Positions 15,899-23,880 of a DNA stretch of 36,990 bases are shown here, piece after piece (the first letter of the stretch is position 1; the number at the start of each line of letters is the position of its first letter). The translations under genes were made by a program, and so were the position numbers. The notes beneath the pieces are model-generated. The model had not been told where the DNA came from. It made no database searches and saw only the letters and a program-made list of their open reading frames with translations. This DNA is from Mycobacterium attenuatum (GTDB taxonomy: Bacteria > Actinomycetota > Actinomycetes > Mycobacteriales > Mycobacteriaceae), in NCBI RefSeq assembly GCF_900566085.1, contig NZ_UPHT01000109.1, positions 1-36,990 of the forward strand. Reading direction: 5' to 3'.

Positions 15899-15948
15899 GC
15901 GACGGGTGGTTCGAAGCTGGATGCGCGACGGGTGGTTCGCAGCTGGAT
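15897..15948. repeat. 26-bp tandem duplication just after glgX
   Basis: Positions 15897-15922 and 15923-15948 are identical except for one base (A/C in TTCGAAGC versus TTCGCAGC). The pair ends three bases before the glgX stop codon (minus strand), so it lies in the 3' untranslated side. It may have arisen by recent duplication. Confidence 0.85.
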
Positions 15949-15951
15949 GCG

Positions 15952-18111
15952 CTACAGGCTCGCCGAGGCGGTGGCGGCTTGCAGGACGGCGGCGCTGCGT
16001 GCATCGACGGTAAGTGTGGCCGCGGCTGGCAGCTCGTCGTCGGGAGCCAAGTGCCGGGCGCCGGTGTAGATCACGGTGCGCCACCGTTCGCCGAACGTGG
16101 CTGGGGGCAAGGTGAATTCGATCGGCTCGTGGTGGGCGTTGAAGCACAGGATGAACGAGTCGTCGAACACCCGCTGACCCCGTAGGTCGCGGTCGGGAAT
16201 GCCGTGGCCGTTGAGGAACACCGCGATGGATTTCGCGAAGCTCGCGCCCCAGTCTTCGTCGGTCATCTCCGACCCGTCGGCGGCGAACCAGGCGATGTCG
16301 GGCAGACCGCCCTCTCCGCGACGGCCCACCGGCTTGCCGGAAAAGAACCGGCGCCTGCGAAACACCGGGTGGCTGGCGCGCAGTGCCGACACCGCGCGAG
16401 TGAACTCCAGCAGGCCGGTGTCGGCTTGCGCCCAATTTATCCAGGTGATTTCGTTGTCCTGGCAGTAGCCGTTGTTGTTGCCGTTCTGGGTGCGTCCGAG
16501 TTCGTCGCCGTGGCAGATCATCGGCACGCCCTGGGAGAGAAGCAAAGTCGTGAGGAAGTTGCGCTGCTGGCGGCCGCGCAATTCGTTGACACCGGTGTCC
16601 TCGGTCGGCCCCTCCACACCGCAGTTCCAAGACCGGTTGTGGCTTTCGCCGTCGTTGTTGTCTTCGCCGTTGGCCTCGTTGTGCTTGTCGTTGTAGGACA
16701 CCAGGTCACGCAGCGTGAACCCGTCGTGGGCGGTGACGAAATTGATCGAGGCCACCGGCCGGCGCGCGGTGTGCTCGTAGAGGTCGGCCGATCCGGACAG
16801 CCGGTAGGCGAACTCGTCGAGTGTGGCCGGCTCACCGCGCCAGAAGTCGCGGACGGTGTCGCGGAACTTCCCATTCCACTCCGTCCACTGTGGCGGAAAA
16901 TTGCCCACCTGGTAGCCGCCCGGCCCAACATCCCAGGGCTCGGCGATGAGTTTGACCTGGCTGACCGTCGGATCCTGCTGCACAAGTTCGAAAAACGTTG
17001 CCAGCCGGTCAACTTCGTAGAACTCCCGGGCCAGCGTCGCGGCCAGATCGAACCGGAAGCCGTCGACGTGCATCTCGGTCACCCAGTACCGCAACGAATC
17101 CATGATCAGCTGCAGCGAGTGCGGATGCCCGACGTTGAGGCTGTTGCCCGTGCCGGTGTGGTCCATGTAGTAGCGCTTGTCGTCGTCGACCAGCCGGTAG
17201 TAGGCGGCGTTGTCGATACCGCGCATGGACAGCGTGGGGCCCAGGTGGTTGCCTTCGGCGGTGTGGTTGTAGACCACGTCGAGGATCACCTCGATACCCG
17301 CCTCGTGCAGGGTGCGCACCATCGCCTTGAACTCCTGCACCTGGCCGCCCGCCGACATGGCGCTGGAGTACTTCGGGTCGGGCGCAAAGAACGAAATGGT
17401 GTTGTAGCCCCAGTAATTCGAGAGCCCCTTCTCGACCAAGGTGGAGTCGTTGGCGAAGTGGTGCACCGGCATCAGCTCGATGGCGGTGACACCCATGCCA
17501 GTGAGGTGCTCGATGATCGCCGGGTGCGCCACCGCGGCGTAGGTGCCGCGTAGATGTTCCGGGATGTCCGGGTGGCTCTGCGTCAGGCCCTTGACGTGAG
17601 CCTCATAGATGACCGTGTCGGCGTAGTGGTGGTTGGGCGGGCGGTCGGTGCCCCAGTCGAAGTAGGGGTTGATCACCACGGCCTTGGGCATACTGGCCGC
17701 CGAGTCGTCGTCGTTGCGGCTTTCCGGGTCTCCGAAGGTGTAGCCGAACAGCGATTGGTTCCATTCGAAAGTGCCGTCGATGGCCTTTGAGTAGGGGTCC
17801 AGCAGCAACTTGTTCGGGTTGCACCGGTGGCCCGCGCCCGGATCGCACGGACCGTGGACCCGATAGCCGTAGCGCTGACCCGGTTCGATGGTCGGCAGGT
17901 AGGCGTGCCAGACGAAGGCGTCGACCTCGGGCATGGTGATCCGGGTCTCGGACCCGTCGGCGTCGAACAGGCACAACTCAACCTTTTCGGCGACCTCGCT
18001 GAACAGTGCGAAGTTGGTGCCCGCCCCGTCGTACGTCGCACCAAGTGGGTAGGCCCGGCCCGGCCAGACTTCGAGGGTCGGCGGGGCGGCGAGGGAGGGG
18101 GCGCTGGTCAT
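15952..18111 (-). CDS. glgX: glycogen debranching enzyme GlgX (isoamylase/TreX type)
   Basis: This 719-residue GH13 enzyme hydrolyses alpha-1,6 branches of glycogen or limit dextrins. The N-terminal CBM48-like module (about 15-120) has YPLGATYDGAGTNFALFSE. The catalytic barrel shows MPVHHF, DVVYNHTAEG, the nucleophile Asp355 in GFRFD, the acid/base Glu391 in AEPWD, and His462-Asp463 in TAHDGFTLRDL. Length and motif order match family norms, so it is intact. It is alone here: treY and treZ are not beside it in this window. The start ATG at 18111 faces the alkB promoter region, 292 bases away. Confidence 0.96.
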   Translation of the reverse strand: MTSAPSLAAPPTLEVWPGRAYPLGATYDGAGTNFALFSEVAEKVELCLFDADGSETRITMPEVDAFVWHAYLPTIEPGQRYGYRVHGPCDPGAGHRCNPNKLLLDPYSKAIDGTFEWNQSLFGYTFGDPESRNDDDSAASMPKAVVINPYFDWGTDRPPNHHYADTVIYEAHVKGLTQSHPDIPEHLRGTYAAVAHPAIIEHLTGMGVTAIELMPVHHFANDSTLVEKGLSNYWGYNTISFFAPDPKYSSAMSAGGQVQEFKAMVRTLHEAGIEVILDVVYNHTAEGNHLGPTLSMRGIDNAAYYRLVDDDKRYYMDHTGTGNSLNVGHPHSLQLIMDSLRYWVTEMHVDGFRFDLAATLAREFYEVDRLATFFELVQQDPTVSQVKLIAEPWDVGPGGYQVGNFPPQWTEWNGKFRDTVRDFWRGEPATLDEFAYRLSGSADLYEHTARRPVASINFVTAHDGFTLRDLVSYNDKHNEANGEDNNDGESHNRSWNCGVEGPTEDTGVNELRGRQQRNFLTTLLLSQGVPMICHGDELGRTQNGNNNGYCQDNEITWINWAQADTGLLEFTRAVSALRASHPVFRRRRFFSGKPVGRRGEGGLPDIAWFAADGSEMTDEDWGASFAKSIAVFLNGHGIPDRDLRGQRVFDDSFILCFNAHHEPIEFTLPPATFGERWRTVIYTGARHLAPDDELPAAATLTVDARSAAVLQAATASASL

Positions 18112-18300
18112 GGCGCAGCTGATACCCCGTGGGCGCGGCGGTCAAACCCGAGCGGGGTCGCGGGGCTCGGGTTCAGCCGATGCCGTTTGCACACGGAACA
18201 CTTTGCTACACAGTGCTTTTCGATCTCCAGCCGAACACCCCACCCGGGCAGCCGGCCCGGACGTCGCAGCCCCCACCCGGTCCGCTCGGGTCACCACGCA

Positions 18301-18357
18301 TTGAACAAATTTATCGATTTATCTATCGTTTGAACAAATGATTTGATATGTTCAATG
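18301..18357 (+). promoter_or_regulatory. alkB promoter with TetR-type operator
   Basis: This is a markedly AT-rich stretch in a GC-rich window. TTGAAC (18301-18306) and TATCGT (18324-18329), 17 bases apart, make a good -35/-10 pair. TTGAACA recurs at 18330-18336 and is mirrored as TGTTCAA at 18349-18355, forming a palindrome with a 12-base centre at the expected transcription start. CATTGAACA at 18299-18307 mirrors TGTTCAATG at 18349-18357. Three half sites around the start fit repression by a TetR protein, probably the one encoded after alkB. Promoter and operator are inferred. Confidence 0.6.
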
Positions 18358-18403
18358 GTATCAGCCCACCGCGCCGCGGTGACCAATTTCAGAAGGGAGC
18401 AGC

Positions 18404-19642
18404 ATGACGACCACCGCACTGGATGCAATGGACGCGATAGCAGATTCTCGAATTCCGGTCCAACGATGGCGGGACCGCAAGCGATACCTGTGGCTGGTCG
18501 GCCTGGTCCTGCCCACCGCGTTGCCGGTGAGCGTTGCGCTTGCATGGGTGTTCGGCAAGCTCGGCTGGAGTGCCGCCACGCCGGTGTTGTGGTGGATCGG
18601 GCCGGTGCTGCTGTACGTGCTGTTGCCGATACTGGATGTTTTTTTCGGCCCCGACGGGCACAATCCACCCGAGGAGGTGATGGAGCGACTCGAAAACGAC
18701 AAGTACTACCGCTACTGCACCTACGCCTTCATTCCCTTCCAGATGGTCAGCCTGGCGCTGGCGTGCTACCTATGGACGGCCGACAACCTGAGCTGGCTCG
18801 GTATCGGCGGAGGCCTGGGCCTGATCTCCAAGATCGGTCTGACGCTGACCATCGGCGTCGTCGGCGGGGTGGGCATCAACACCGCCCACGAGTTGGGTCA
18901 CAAGCGCGAGAACCTCGAACGGTGGCTTTCCAAGGTCACCCTCGCCCAGACGCTGTACGGACACTTCTACATCGAGCACAACCGCGGCCACCATGTGCGG
19001 GTGGCCACCCCGGAGGACCCAGCCAGCGCGCGATTCGGAGAGAGTTTCTGGATGTTCTTGCCGCGCAGCATGTTTGGCTCACTCAGGTCGGCATGGGAGC
19101 TGGAAAAGGCCCGCATGCAGCGGATCAGCAAGCCTACGTGGAGCATTCACAACGACGTCCTCAACGCCTGGGTTATGTCGATCGTCCTGTTCGGCGGGCT
19201 GACCGCCGTCTTCGGGTGGCAGGTGCTGCCGTTTCTGATCATTCAGGCGTTCTTTGGCGCGTCGCTGCTGGAATCGGTCAACTATCTCGAACACTACGGC
19301 TTGCTGCGGCAACGAACCGCTTCCGGCCGCTATGAGCGCTGCGCGCCGGTGCACAGCTGGAACTCCGACCACATCGTCACCAACATCTTCCTCTACCACC
19401 TGCAGCGACACAGCGATCATCATGCCAATCCCCTGCGCCGGTATCAGACGCTGCTCAGCATGGCCGGTGCGCCCAACCTGCCCAGCGGGTACGCCACCCT
19501 GATCACCTTGACCTACCTCCCTCCGCTGTGGCGAAAGGTCATGGACCATCGCGTACTCGCGCACTACGGCGGTGATATCACCAAGGTGAACATCGATCCG
19601 CGCAAGCGGGAAAAAGTACTGGCCCGCTACGACACCCGCTGA
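18404..19642 (+). CDS. alkB: alkane 1-monooxygenase (AlkB)
   Basis: This 412-residue integral-membrane diiron enzyme performs terminal hydroxylation of medium- to long-chain alkanes. All histidine motifs are present: HELGHK (162-167), EHNRGHH (191-197), NYLEHYG (293-299) and LQRHSDHH (333-340). Several hydrophobic helices precede and separate them. AAGGGAG lies before the ATG at 18404. AlkB needs rubredoxin and rubredoxin reductase. In M. tuberculosis rubA and rubB follow alkB directly, but here the next gene is the TetR regulator and no CxxCG rubredoxin is encoded nearby. Electron partners must come from elsewhere. Confidence 0.97.
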   Translation: MTTTALDAMDAIADSRIPVQRWRDRKRYLWLVGLVLPTALPVSVALAWVFGKLGWSAATPVLWWIGPVLLYVLLPILDVFFGPDGHNPPEEVMERLENDKYYRYCTYAFIPFQMVSLALACYLWTADNLSWLGIGGGLGLISKIGLTLTIGVVGGVGINTAHELGHKRENLERWLSKVTLAQTLYGHFYIEHNRGHHVRVATPEDPASARFGESFWMFLPRSMFGSLRSAWELEKARMQRISKPTWSIHNDVLNAWVMSIVLFGGLTAVFGWQVLPFLIIQAFFGASLLESVNYLEHYGLLRQRTASGRYERCAPVHSWNSDHIVTNIFLYHLQRHSDHHANPLRRYQTLLSMAGAPNLPSGYATLITLTYLPPLWRKVMDHRVLAHYGGDITKVNIDPRKREKVLARYDTR

Positions 19643-19747
19643 ATGCTGGCCGGCCGGTGCCCGGGCACGCCTTCGGGTACCGGCCCGCCCTGCGGGCACT
19701 GGGACACGACGACGAAAGCACGGTTGATGCACACTAATCTCAGCCAC

Positions 19748-20362
19748 ATGGTCGAGACGGAACCCTCGCGAAACCGCAACCCGTATCAAAGCACCGCTTT
19801 GAGCCTGATGCACAACGGGGTGCTCGACGCGCTGCACGGCCTACTGCTGCAACGGAAATGGTCATCGATCACCATGGCCGACGTGGCGTCGGCGGCCGGC
19901 GTCAGCCGGGGCACCATCTACAACGAGTTCCAGTCGCGACGCGGCCTGGCACGCAGCTACGCCCTCCGGCTGACCGACACTATCGTCACCGGAATGCAAA
20001 CGGCCATCGACGGACACCCCGGTGACGGCTACGGCGCAATGCGGACGGTCTTCCGCGACTTCTTCGACCGCGTCGACCATGATCCCCTTGTCCAGGTGTT
20101 GCGAACCGAAGATGCTCCCAACGACATTCTGCGGTTGATCACGGTAGAGAGCCAGTTCCTGGTCAACCATGCCTCGGGCCAGCTGTCGCAGACCTTCCGG
20201 CACAGCTGGGTCAACGCCTCCGACTACGACGCGACCGTAATGGGCCAAACCGTCGTACGGGCCGCACTGAGCTTTCTCGCGCTGCCCCCTTCCGATGCCG
20301 ACGAAGCAGCGCGGGGCATGGCGCGCCTGCTCGCACCGTTCATCGGATCGATCGGCACCTAG
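19748..20362 (+). CDS. TetR-family regulator, probable alkB repressor (Rv3249c-like)
   Basis: This protein of about 204 residues has an N-terminal TetR helix-turn-helix (about 38-65: SSITMADVASAAGVSRGTIYNEF). The all-helical ligand part resembles M. tuberculosis Rv3249c, the regulator of the alkB-rubA-rubB locus. Starts at 19643 and 19727 are also open. I chose 19748 because family members begin a few residues before the NPYQSTALSLMHN segment; the ribosome-binding site is weak. It follows alkB on the same strand and is probably cotranscribed, giving autoregulation through the TTGAACA palindrome before alkB. Confidence 0.85.
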   Translation: MVETEPSRNRNPYQSTALSLMHNGVLDALHGLLLQRKWSSITMADVASAAGVSRGTIYNEFQSRRGLARSYALRLTDTIVTGMQTAIDGHPGDGYGAMRTVFRDFFDRVDHDPLVQVLRTEDAPNDILRLITVESQFLVNHASGQLSQTFRHSWVNASDYDATVMGQTVVRAALSFLALPPSDADEAARGMARLLAPFIGSIGT

Positions 20363-20424
20363 CAGCCGCTGTCCGGGAAGGCGGCGGCTGGGGCGGGTCC
20401 GATGGCCTCAGTACCGTGTGAGAC

Positions 20425-21396
20425 ATGAAATATCTCGACATCGACGGAATGGGCAAAGTCAGCCGCATCGGGCTGGGCACCTGGCAGTTCGGTTCGCGCG
20501 AATGGGGATACGGGGACCGGTACGCCTCGGGTGCGGCCCGCGACATCGTGCAGCGCGCCCTCGGCATGGGTGTGACGCTGTTCGACACCGCCGAGGTCTA
20601 CGGCCTGGGCAAAAGCGAACGCATTCTCGGCGAGGCGCTCGGCGACCAGCGCGACAAGGTCGCGGTGGCCAGCAAGGTCTTTCCGGTCGCCCCGTTTCCC
20701 GCGGTGGTCAAGCAGCGCGAGCAGGCCAGCGCCCGGCGCCTGCAGCTCAACCGTATCCCGCTTTACCAGGTTCACCAGCCCAATCCGGTGGTCCCCGATT
20801 CGGTGATCATGCCGGGAATGCGCGAGCTGCTCGACAGCGGCAAGATCGGCGCGGCCGGGGTGTCCAACTACTCGCTGGCCCGCTGGCGAAAGGCCGACGC
20901 CGCGCTCGGCCGCCCGGTTATCAGCAACCAGGTGCATTTCTCCTTGGCCCACCCGGGCGCGCTCGATGACCTGGTTCCGTTCGCCGACCGGGAGAACCGC
21001 GTCATCATCGCCTACAGCCCGTTGGCGCAGGGCCTGCTGGGCGGCAAGTACGGCGTGGACAACCGGCCCGGTGGCGTGCGTGCCGTCAACCCGCTATTCG
21101 GCACGCAGAATCTGCACCGGATCGAGCCGCTGCTGCAGACGCTTCGCGATATCGCCGCCGACGTCGACGCCAAGCCGGCGCAGGTGGCGCTGGCCTGGCT
21201 GATCAGCCTGCCGGGAGTGGTCGCGATCCCCGGCGCGTCCAGTGTCGAGCAGCTCGAATTCAACGTTGCCGCAGCCGATATCGAGCTCACCGCGGAGTCC
21301 CGTGATGCACTCACCAAGGCGGCCAAGGCGTTTCGTCCAACGTCGACGCGACAGTTCCTGCTGGACACCGTCCGGGAGCGGCTCGGGCGTCGGTAG
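20425..21396 (+). CDS. aldo/keto reductase (Rv2298-like)
   Basis: This 323-residue NADPH-dependent reductase barrel has the catalytic tetrad visible as Asp54, Tyr59 (FDTAEVYG), Lys84 (VASK) and His117 (YQVHQPN). The cofactor end shows GVVAIPGASSVEQLE. It is very similar to M. tuberculosis Rv2298, which also lies next to htpG, so this is an orthologous position. The ATG at 20425 begins the family-typical MKYLDIDGMG. The substrate is unknown; activity on carbonyls or aldehydes is assumed from the family. Confidence 0.93.
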   Translation: MKYLDIDGMGKVSRIGLGTWQFGSREWGYGDRYASGAARDIVQRALGMGVTLFDTAEVYGLGKSERILGEALGDQRDKVAVASKVFPVAPFPAVVKQREQASARRLQLNRIPLYQVHQPNPVVPDSVIMPGMRELLDSGKIGAAGVSNYSLARWRKADAALGRPVISNQVHFSLAHPGALDDLVPFADRENRVIIAYSPLAQGLLGGKYGVDNRPGGVRAVNPLFGTQNLHRIEPLLQTLRDIAADVDAKPAQVALAWLISLPGVVAIPGASSVEQLEFNVAAADIELTAESRDALTKAAKAFRPTSTRQFLLDTVRERLGRR

Positions 21397-21437
21397 CTAC
21401 GGGCACACCGAGCTGTCGACGACCGCTGGGACATCGA

Positions 21438-21683
21438 TCAGTCGGCTACGCACCTTTCAGGATTGTGCGCGCAGTGGTACCCCATGGGGCACAAGACGCA
21501 GCTCGGCGACGGCGGCTCTGGGACGCTCGACGTCGTTGTCTGCTCCTCGATCACATCCGTGCAGAAGGGACCGGCCGATACGACGTCGACCGGTGCTGCC
21601 GTAGCGTCCGCCGTCGCTGCCGGGATCGCAAGCCCCAACGAAAATAGCGGGATGACGGCTATCCCAAGAAGTGCCCTGATCAT
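21438..21683 (-). CDS. small Cys-rich secreted protein, unknown
   Basis: This 81-residue protein has a clear signal peptide: Met-Ile-Arg, a hydrophobic core LLGIAVIPLFSLGLA and a likely cut after ATA or ADA near residues 25-27. The mature part of about 55 residues holds five cysteines (GPFC, SPSC, VLC, YHC, ERC), four of them in the last 25 residues. The ATG at 21683 follows AAGGAG at a 7-base spacing, a strong sign that it is real. It sits between the Rv2298-like gene and htpG, convergent with the former. An odd number of cysteines leaves one unpaired or for metal or dimer formation. I do not recognise the family. Confidence 0.75.
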   Translation of the reverse strand: MIRALLGIAVIPLFSLGLAIPAATADATAAPVDVVSAGPFCTDVIEEQTTTSSVPEPPSPSCVLCPMGYHCAHNPERCVAD

Positions 21684-21786
21684 GACGTGACTCCTTGCGG
21701 TGGCGGAGGAACTATCCGCAGCACACCGGCGAGCAGTTGCCGGGCGGCGATGGCATCTAGGCCGGCCCGCCCTAGGTATCGTCGGG

Positions 21787-23754
21787 CTAAATCGTGCGTG
21801 TCAGCCGGTCGGCGAGTAGCTCGGCGAACCGCGCCGGATCCTCCGGCGCCCCGCCTTCGGCCAGAAGTGCGATGCCGTAGAGCAATTCGGCGGTCTGGGC
21901 CATCCGAGATTTCTGGGCGTCGTCGCTGCGGTCCTGGTGCGCCTGGCGCAGACCGGTCACCAGCGGGTGGTCGGGGTTGAGCTCCAGGATGCGTTTGCCC
22001 ACCGGAACTTCCTGTCCGGAAGCCCGGTAGATGCGGGCCAGCGCCGGTGTGATCCCGAAGGCGTCAGTGATCAGGCACGCCGGTGACTCGGTCAGCCGCG
22101 TGGACAACCGCACTTCTTTGACGTGCTCGCTCAAGGTTTCCTTGAGCCAGTCCAGCAGCTCGGCGAACTCCTTCTGCTGCTCCTCGCGCTCGGCCTCGCT
22201 CTTGTCTTCGTCGGAGCCCAGGTCCACCTCGCCCTTAGCGACCGACTGCAGCGGCTTGCCGTCGAACTCGCTGGCCACTCCGACCCAGACTTCGTCGACC
22301 GGATCGGTGAGCAGCAGCACCTCGTAGCCTTTGGCTTTGAACGCCTCGAGATGCGGGGACTTCAGGATCTGCTGGCGCGACTCTCCCGTGGCGTAGAAGA
22401 TCTGCTCCTGGCCTTCTTTCATGCGCGACACATACTCGGCAAGCGTGGTCGCTTCCTCTTCGCTGTGGGTGGAGGCGAAGGACGAGATCTGCAGCAGGGT
22501 TTCGCGGTTGTCGAAGTCCGACAGCAGGCCCTCCTTGACGACCTTGCCGAACTGGGTCCACAAAGTGCGATAGTCGTCCGGCCGTTCGGTCTGCAGGTCC
22601 TTGATGGTGGCCAGGACCTTCTTGGTCAGGCGGCGCCGAATGGCCTTGATCTGGCGATCCTGCTGCAGGATTTCCCGGGACACGTTGAGCGACATGTCCT
22701 GGGCATCGACCACACCCTTGACGAAGCGCAGGTACTCGGGCATGAGCTGGTCACAGTCGCCCATGATGAATACCCGCTTGACGTAGAGCTGGATTCCGAT
22801 GCTGGCGTCGCGGTTGAACAGGTCGAACGGGGCGTGCTTGGGGATGAAGAGCAGGGCTTGATACTCGAAGGTGCCCTCGGCCTTCATCGCGATGACTTCC
22901 AGCGGGTCGTCCCAGGCGTGGGCGATGTGCTTGTAGAACTCGCTGTATTCCTCGTCAGAAACCTCGTCTTTGGGCCGGGCCCACAGCGCCTTCATGGAGT
23001 TGAGGGTCTCGGTTTCGACGGTGACGCTCTCTTCGCCGCCCGCCCCTTCTTCGTCGGCGGTGGCCGGCTGTCGTTTCTCGACCTCCATCCGGATGGGCCA
23101 GGCGATGAAGTCGGAGTACTTCTTGACCAGGCTCCGGATCTTCCATTCCGAGGTGTAGTCGTGCAGGTCGTTCTCGGCGTCTTCGGGCTTGAGATGCAGG
23201 GTGACCGACGTTCCCTGGGGGGCGCCGCCAGTTGATTCGTCGACGGTCTCGATGGTGTAAGTGCCGTCGCCGCTCGACTCCCACCGGGTGGCCTCGCTCT
23301 CGCCGGCCTTTCGAGTGAGCAATTCGACCTTGTCGGCCACCATGAAGGCCGAGTAGAAACCAATGCCGAATTGACCGATCAGCTCTTCGGATGCGAGCGC
23401 GTCCTTGGCCTCACGCAACTCCTGGCGCAGCTCGGCAGTACCCGACTTGGCCAGCGTGCCGATGAGGCCCACGACCTCGTCGCGCGTCATGCCGATGCCG
23501 TTGTCACGAACGCTCAGAGTTCGGGCACCCTTGTCCACCTCGAGCTGGATATGCAGATCGGAGGTGTCGATGGTGCTGGCATCCAGCTCCTTGTTGCGCA
23601 GTGCCTCCAGACGCAATTTGTCCAGTGCGTCTGAGGCGTTGGAGATCAACTCCCGCAGAAACGAATCCTTGTTGGAGTACACCGAATGGACCATCAGATC
23701 CAGCAGTTGCCGGGCCTCCGCTTGGAACTCCAGCTGCTCGACACGCGCGTTCAT
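21787..23754 (-). CDS. htpG: Hsp90-family chaperone HtpG
   Basis: This 655-residue protein is slightly longer than the M. tuberculosis homologue. The N-terminal GHKL ATPase shows Glu35 and Asn39 in FLRELISNASDALDK, DNGIGM (84-89) and GQFGIGFYSAFMV. The middle domain has the conserved WARPKDEVSDEEY and LNVSREILQQDR. The C-terminal dimerisation part is intact. It refolds or stabilises client proteins in the cytoplasm. I saw no CIRCE or HspR-type box in the 126 bases upstream. Confidence 0.97.
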   Translation of the reverse strand: MNARVEQLEFQAEARQLLDLMVHSVYSNKDSFLRELISNASDALDKLRLEALRNKELDASTIDTSDLHIQLEVDKGARTLSVRDNGIGMTRDEVVGLIGTLAKSGTAELRQELREAKDALASEELIGQFGIGFYSAFMVADKVELLTRKAGESEATRWESSGDGTYTIETVDESTGGAPQGTSVTLHLKPEDAENDLHDYTSEWKIRSLVKKYSDFIAWPIRMEVEKRQPATADEEGAGGEESVTVETETLNSMKALWARPKDEVSDEEYSEFYKHIAHAWDDPLEVIAMKAEGTFEYQALLFIPKHAPFDLFNRDASIGIQLYVKRVFIMGDCDQLMPEYLRFVKGVVDAQDMSLNVSREILQQDRQIKAIRRRLTKKVLATIKDLQTERPDDYRTLWTQFGKVVKEGLLSDFDNRETLLQISSFASTHSEEEATTLAEYVSRMKEGQEQIFYATGESRQQILKSPHLEAFKAKGYEVLLLTDPVDEVWVGVASEFDGKPLQSVAKGEVDLGSDEDKSEAEREEQQKEFAELLDWLKETLSEHVKEVRLSTRLTESPACLITDAFGITPALARIYRASGQEVPVGKRILELNPDHPLVTGLRQAHQDRSDDAQKSRMAQTAELLYGIALLAEGGAPEDPARFAELLADRLTRTI

Positions 23755-23866
23755 GACATTCCTTCCGATCGGGATCGCGTCTCGAATTTAGCGACCCGCC
23801 TTGCGGCCATGAGCCGGGGGGGCGCCGCCGACCGGCCGGCTCGCTGCCACGAAAGCCGGACGCGGT

Positions 23867-23880
23867 CACCGATATCGGTG
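23867..23880. promoter_or_regulatory. 14-bp perfect palindrome between htpG and the LLM oxidoreductase gene
   Basis: CACCGATATCGGTG is perfectly self-complementary and ends next to the last base of the stop codon of the LLM gene (minus strand). It is about 113 bases upstream of the htpG start. It could bind a regulator of htpG or be a compact terminator of the LLM gene. No T-run follows. Confidence 0.35.

Noticed and set aside
15746..16630. N-terminal extension of the minus-strand SDR upstream of 15745
   Set aside because: The extension runs antisense to nothing sensible and through the glgX 3' part in another frame; the AGGAGG before the ATG at 15745 and the Rossmann motif at residue 8 fix the true start.
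16204..17553. 449-codon plus-strand open frame opposite glgX
   Set aside because: glgX has all catalytic residues on the minus strand; the opposite frame is a low-information Val/Arg/Gly-rich shadow.
22123..23235. 370-codon plus-strand open frame opposite htpG
   Set aside because: Antisense shadow of a clear Hsp90 gene.
23755..23866. CIRCE or HAIR heat-shock element before htpG
   Set aside because: No inverted repeat with the CIRCE or CTTGAGT-N7-ACTCAAG pattern could be found.
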